Shown here: positions 6,894 through 9,418 of the stretch, one piece after another
Layout: the number at the start of each line of letters is the position of its first letter
How positions within the stretch are numbered: the first letter of the stretch is position 1
Assembly (NCBI GenBank): GCA_017885225.1
Contig: JAFNGM010000229.1
Location: forward strand, 388-9,805
Reading direction: 5' to 3'
Length of the DNA stretch: 9,418 nt
DNA from: Syntrophaceae bacterium
GTDB lineage: Bacteria; Desulfobacterota; Syntrophia; Syntrophales; UBA2185
Notes under the pieces: model-generated
What the model was told of the DNA's origin: nothing
What the model saw: only the letters and a program-made list of their open reading frames with translations
The model's database searches: none
Position numbers and translations under genes: made by a program

Positions 6894-8072
6894 CTACTTT
6901 TTATGATGACTGCCATGTAACCAGTTGATGATTTTTCCCTTGCATTCATCGCCAGCGTTATCATAAAGGCCTACGATCTTACGCTCGTAAAGTGCTCGTT
7001 GTACAGAATCTGACGCATGTGCAGCGTTCTGCAAAATGTTTTGCCCGAAATCGGAGCGTATGGTACCTTCCGCTGCTTTTGCTGGATCAGTCACACCAAG
7101 GCGATCGCGGATCTTCCCAACTGCGCTGAGACCGCGATAAAGGAGCGCAAGCGCCTGGTGTTTACCCGGTTTGTCACGTTCCTCCGGCGATACCGTCAAT
7201 GGATCCAGTCCAGTCATATATTTCACGATTTGTGAAAACTCATATTCTGCATTTATTTCAGCGATTACCGCTGCCATTGCTTTGTATTCTTCTTTGGTTA
7301 TATAAAAACCAAAGAACCCTTCAATACCTTCCCTAATTTTTTCCGCAATCAGGTCTTTATGTTTTCTCCTGAACATATCTCGCATAAATCCATAGAACTT
7401 TTCACCCTGTGCAGCGCTCATTCTGATCATGCGCGCGCCAACTATCCTCAATCCTGTCTTTGCAAACATGTCGATCATATTTCCAGGTCTGACAGAATGT
7501 TTAAAAAAGTTGTCCGGTTTCAAAATTACCATGGTTGTCTCTCCTTCCGCACACTCCTCATAAATACCGGAATCATTGAACCCAAGCTGTGCGAAAAGCT
7601 CTAAAACATTTTTTGCATAATTGATATGTGTCGGCACCAGCACCGCAGGTTCGAAATAACGGACCGTACCATCCGGCGTTGTGATGTAGTCGCTGTATGT
7701 TCCGCGAATGGTGCCGCGAATGGCTTCTGATTCAGTCTCTGTAGTGAGCACACCAACGACCTCATAGATCCGATCTACCGCGTTCTCACCTTCAAACATC
7801 AGAAATAAACAGCGATTGGGCTGGCCGAGGATATTCTCATGTCTCAGGTTCTGATCTATATACTCGACAAGGACCTTCTCCAATTTGAAATCAATGCCCA
7901 ATTTTTTCAGCCGATTGATGTATTCGTCCACAAATTCGTCTGATGGCCGCATCATTCGCACACCGACGAGATCACATCCAGATAATGACATGAGACGTGC
8001 AATGATATTTCCTGTTCTGGATTTTGCGAGGCTGTATGGGGTTATTAGTACGTATGTCAGTTCTGTAGCCAT
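6894..8072 (-). CDS. Two-domain nucleoside-diphosphate kinase-like protein (degenerate N-domain, intact C-domain motif)
   Basis: From the ATG at 8072 the protein is 392 residues, against about 140-150 for ordinary Ndk. It appears to hold two NDK folds. Numbering is from that Met. Domain 1 begins TELTYVLITPY in place of the usual KPD, has LFLMFEGENAVDRIYEVVG near 89-107 and AIRGTIRGTYSDY near 117-129, but the NxxHGSDS catalytic segment is replaced by FEPAVLVPT, so no phosphohistidine is possible. Domain 2 begins TTMVILKPDNF near 179-189, has GARMIRMSAAQGEKFYGFMRD, then an insertion of about 70 residues, then GKIRDRLGVTDP, GTIRSDFG and NAAHASDS with the candidate catalytic His352. NDKs transfer the gamma phosphate between NTPs and NDPs through that histidine. 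A GTG at 8090 could add six residues, but MATELTYVLITP matches the family N-terminus better; neither start has a good ribosome binding site. An active, regulatory or repurposed role is possible. Confidence 0.8.
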   Translation of the reverse strand: MATELTYVLITPYSLAKSRTGNIIARLMSLSGCDLVGVRMMRPSDEFVDEYINRLKKLGIDFKLEKVLVEYIDQNLRHENILGQPNRCLFLMFEGENAVDRIYEVVGVLTTETESEAIRGTIRGTYSDYITTPDGTVRYFEPAVLVPTHINYAKNVLELFAQLGFNDSGIYEECAEGETTMVILKPDNFFKHSVRPGNMIDMFAKTGLRIVGARMIRMSAAQGEKFYGFMRDMFRRKHKDLIAEKIREGIEGFFGFYITKEEYKAMAAVIAEINAEYEFSQIVKYMTGLDPLTVSPEERDKPGKHQALALLYRGLSAVGKIRDRLGVTDPAKAAEGTIRSDFGQNILQNAAHASDSVQRALYERKIVGLYDNAGDECKGKIINWLHGSHHKK

Positions 8073-8252
8073 AGAGTCTATTTTAGTCACTTAGTTGTAT
8101 ATACTGTGTGCGATTTAGTATCATAATAAAAAAAGGTAGTACACTATTTTTGTTAATATTATTAGCCACGGATGTTGTTTTTAGCGTAACATTTTTTGCC
8201 ATATTTCACAAGACTTGAGTAATCTTTTCAGCAACCCATAAGTATTGTAGTG

Positions 8253-8266
8253 AGATATTATTATCT
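8253..8266. repeat. Short AT-rich dyad, operator-like
   Basis: AGATA at 8253-8257 and TATCT at 8262-8266 form a perfect 5-bp inverted repeat around TTAT. Its position about 100 nt before the radical SAM start, in the divergent promoter region, would suit an operator. In such AT-rich DNA a repeat of this size may well occur by chance. Confidence 0.2.
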
Positions 8267-8317
8267 TAGACCATTATAAAGAGCACTTGTTGAAAGGGAC
8301 TCTCTTTCCTTCATAGA

Positions 8318-8357
8318 GTGTATAAACTATAAAATCATTCATAGATATGATATACAC
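8318..8357. repeat. Inverted repeat GTGTATA / TATACAC before the radical SAM gene
   Basis: GTGTATA at 8318-8324 is the exact reverse complement of TATACAC at 8351-8357, with 26 nt between. Allowing a 2-nt bulge the match extends to GAGTGTATA against TATACACACTC, ending 3 nt before the ATG at 8364. The half-site centres are 33 nt apart, about three helical turns. It could be an operator pair or a 5'-leader stem close to the start codon, or coincidence. Confidence 0.3.
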
Positions 8358-8363
8358 ACTCCC

Positions 8364-9418
8364 ATGAAAATAAATATTGTTCTTATAAATCCATGGATTT
8401 ATGATTTTGCAGCGTACGATTTCTGGATGAAGCCGCTCGGACTTCTCTATATCGCAAGTGTACTGCGCCAAAATGGTCATCATGTCAGTTTAATTGATTG
8501 TGTGAATTCCTTTCATCCTCTTTTAAAAATAGAACACAAAGTAAAACTATTTCCGAGACGTTCCTCTGGCCACGGCAAGCTTCCCAGAGAAACCATACCG
8601 AAACCGCATCCATTAAGAGAAATTAAAAGAAATTATTACAGATACGGCATTACAGCCAATATCTTCATGAAAGCGCTTAAATCACTTACGAGACCGGACT
8701 TAGTTTTGGTTACTTCCATGATGACGTATTGGTACCCGGGTGTATTCGACGTCATATCTCTCATAAAACATGTGTATCCGGGCATTCCTGTAATTTTAGG
8801 GGGCGTCTATGTCACCCTGTGCCCGGAACATGCATCCTTGTCAGGTGCTGACTTTACGGTATCCGGTGAAGGTGAAAAAATTATCCCCGCCATAGTGAAA
8901 GAATTATTTGGCATTGAACCGCTTTTTGCACCGGACACCAGTAACTTAAACGGCTTACCCTACCCCGCGTTCGATCTCCTGCCAATAAAAGATCAAGTCC
9001 CCATTCTCACTTCCAGAGGATGTCCTTATGCATGCTCATATTGTGCTTCTCATCGCCTAAATAAATATTTCCGACGCCGAGATCCTCTACACGTTGTTGA
9101 CGAGATTAGCTTTTGGCACAAGAATCTTGGTGTGAAACACTTTTCTTTTTATGATGATGCCCTTTTGGTGAATGCCGAAGAAGTCGCCATACCTATGCTT
9201 GAGGAATTAATTAAAAGGAAATTACCATGCCACTATCACTGCCCTAATGGCCTGCACCTGAGAGATGTTTCAGAAAAATTGAGCAGATTAATGTACAGAG
9301 CAGGTTTTAAAACTATTCGTTTTGGTTTTGAATCGTCACACGAGTTTACACAAGTTACTACAGGGGGGAAAGTCAACAACGAACAATTTAAAATTGCCGT
9401 CAGTCATTTACGGAAAGC
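8364..9418 (+). CDS. B12-binding-type radical SAM protein (3' end cut by window)
   Basis: An uninterrupted frame of 351 codons runs from the ATG at 8364 to the window edge. Residues 1-45 (INIVLINP near the start, KPLGLLYIASVLRQNGHHV, then LID) resemble the cobalamin-binding-like N-terminal Rossmann domain of B12-dependent radical SAM enzymes. The blocks ILGGVYVTLCPEH at about 144-156 and GADFTVSGEGE at about 161-171 are typical of that domain. After a linker ending NLNGLPYPAFDLLP comes TSRGCPYACSYC, with the [4Fe-4S] ligands Cys220, Cys224 and Cys227 in the CX3CX2C pattern. HFSFYDDALL and IRFGFESS are expected barrel strands; the GFES segment commonly contacts S-adenosylmethionine. The DxHxxG cobalamin-ligating motif is not visible, as in many family members. 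The frame has no Shine-Dalgarno sequence before the ATG, but the N-terminus fits the family. Such enzymes methylate or rearrange varied substrates; this one's substrate cannot be told. Confidence 0.85.
   Translation, partial: MKINIVLINPWIYDFAAYDFWMKPLGLLYIASVLRQNGHHVSLIDCVNSFHPLLKIEHKVKLFPRRSSGHGKLPRETIPKPHPLREIKRNYYRYGITANIFMKALKSLTRPDLVLVTSMMTYWYPGVFDVISLIKHVYPGIPVILGGVYVTLCPEHASLSGADFTVSGEGEKIIPAIVKELFGIEPLFAPDTSNLNGLPYPAFDLLPIKDQVPILTSRGCPYACSYCASHRLNKYFRRRDPLHVVDEISFWHKNLGVKHFSFYDDALLVNAEEVAIPMLEELIKRKLPCHYHCPNGLHLRDVSEKLSRLMYRAGFKTIRFGFESSHEFTQVTTGGKVNNEQFKIAVSHLRK

Larger units (their letters stand above)
8073..8363. other. AT-rich divergent intergenic region
   Basis: This 291-nt stretch separates the leftward NDK-like gene from the rightward radical SAM gene, so it should hold the promoters of both. 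It is visibly richer in A and T than the flanking genes and contains stops in all frames I examined. A run of A residues lies at about 8127-8133. No convincing -35/-10 pair stands out: TTGAAA at 8290-8295 has no good -10 at 16-18 nt. Two dyads are noted separately. No tRNA-like fold, attachment site or small gene with a ribosome binding site was recognised. Confidence 0.6.

Noticed and set aside
8163..8175. AGCCACGGATG-like string resembling a dispersed repeat seen in some environmental genomes.
   Set aside because: Only a short fragment is present and the rest of the repeat does not follow; too little to call a repeat element.
8274..8483. A 69-codon minus-strand open frame across the radical SAM start.
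   Set aside because: It overlaps the conserved N-terminus of the radical SAM protein, and no family resemblance or ribosome binding site supports it.

Overview
This window looks like a chromosomal segment of an anaerobic bacterium, most plausibly a deltaproteobacterium of the Syntrophales/Desulfobacterota type. That placement is inferred from the gene repertoire: a complete trp operon in the order E-G-D-C-F-B-A, a COG2043/DUF169 protein, a long two-domain nucleoside-diphosphate-kinase-like protein, a Cache-domain protein and a B12-type radical SAM enzyme. No marker gene in the window fixes the taxon. Base composition is moderate, with one clearly AT-rich intergenic region near 8.1-8.36 kb.

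Positions 1-5632 (+ strand) hold the tryptophan biosynthesis operon. It starts inside trpE, whose C-terminal third is present, and continues with separate trpG, trpD, trpC, trpF, trpB and trpA. Together these genes convert chorismate and glutamine to anthranilate (TrpE/TrpG), attach phosphoribose (TrpD), isomerise (TrpF), form the indole ring (TrpC) and make tryptophan from indole-glycerol-phosphate and serine (TrpA/TrpB). The signature active-site motifs I looked for are present in every protein. Junctions are tight (11 nt, 5 nt, 54 nt, 10 nt, 43 nt, then a 4-nt ATGA overlap). The trpD-trpC gap is the loosest and has no recognisable ribosome binding site. The operon promoter and any leader or attenuator lie upstream of the window.

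Positions 5629-6387 (+) hold a DUF169/COG2043 protein fused transcriptionally to the operon by an ATGA overlap with trpA. It carries a four-cysteine pattern and has no assigned function.

Positions 6442-8072 (- strand) hold two genes transcribed toward the trp operon. The first is a roughly 392-residue protein with two nucleoside-diphosphate-kinase-like halves. The N-terminal half lacks the catalytic histidine, and the C-terminal half keeps it but is split by an insertion. The second, 56 nt downstream, is a 131-residue stand-alone Cache domain with no signal peptide or membrane segment.

Positions 8073-8363 are a gene-free, AT-rich divergent intergenic region with two small dyads. From 8364 to the window end (+) there is a B12-binding-type radical SAM protein, open at its 3' end.

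No rRNA, tRNA, CRISPR array, transposase or integrase was seen. I do not see a clear new defence or mobile system. The best leads are the DUF169 gene locked onto trpA, and the pseudo-NDK/NDK protein paired with a cytosolic Cache domain.
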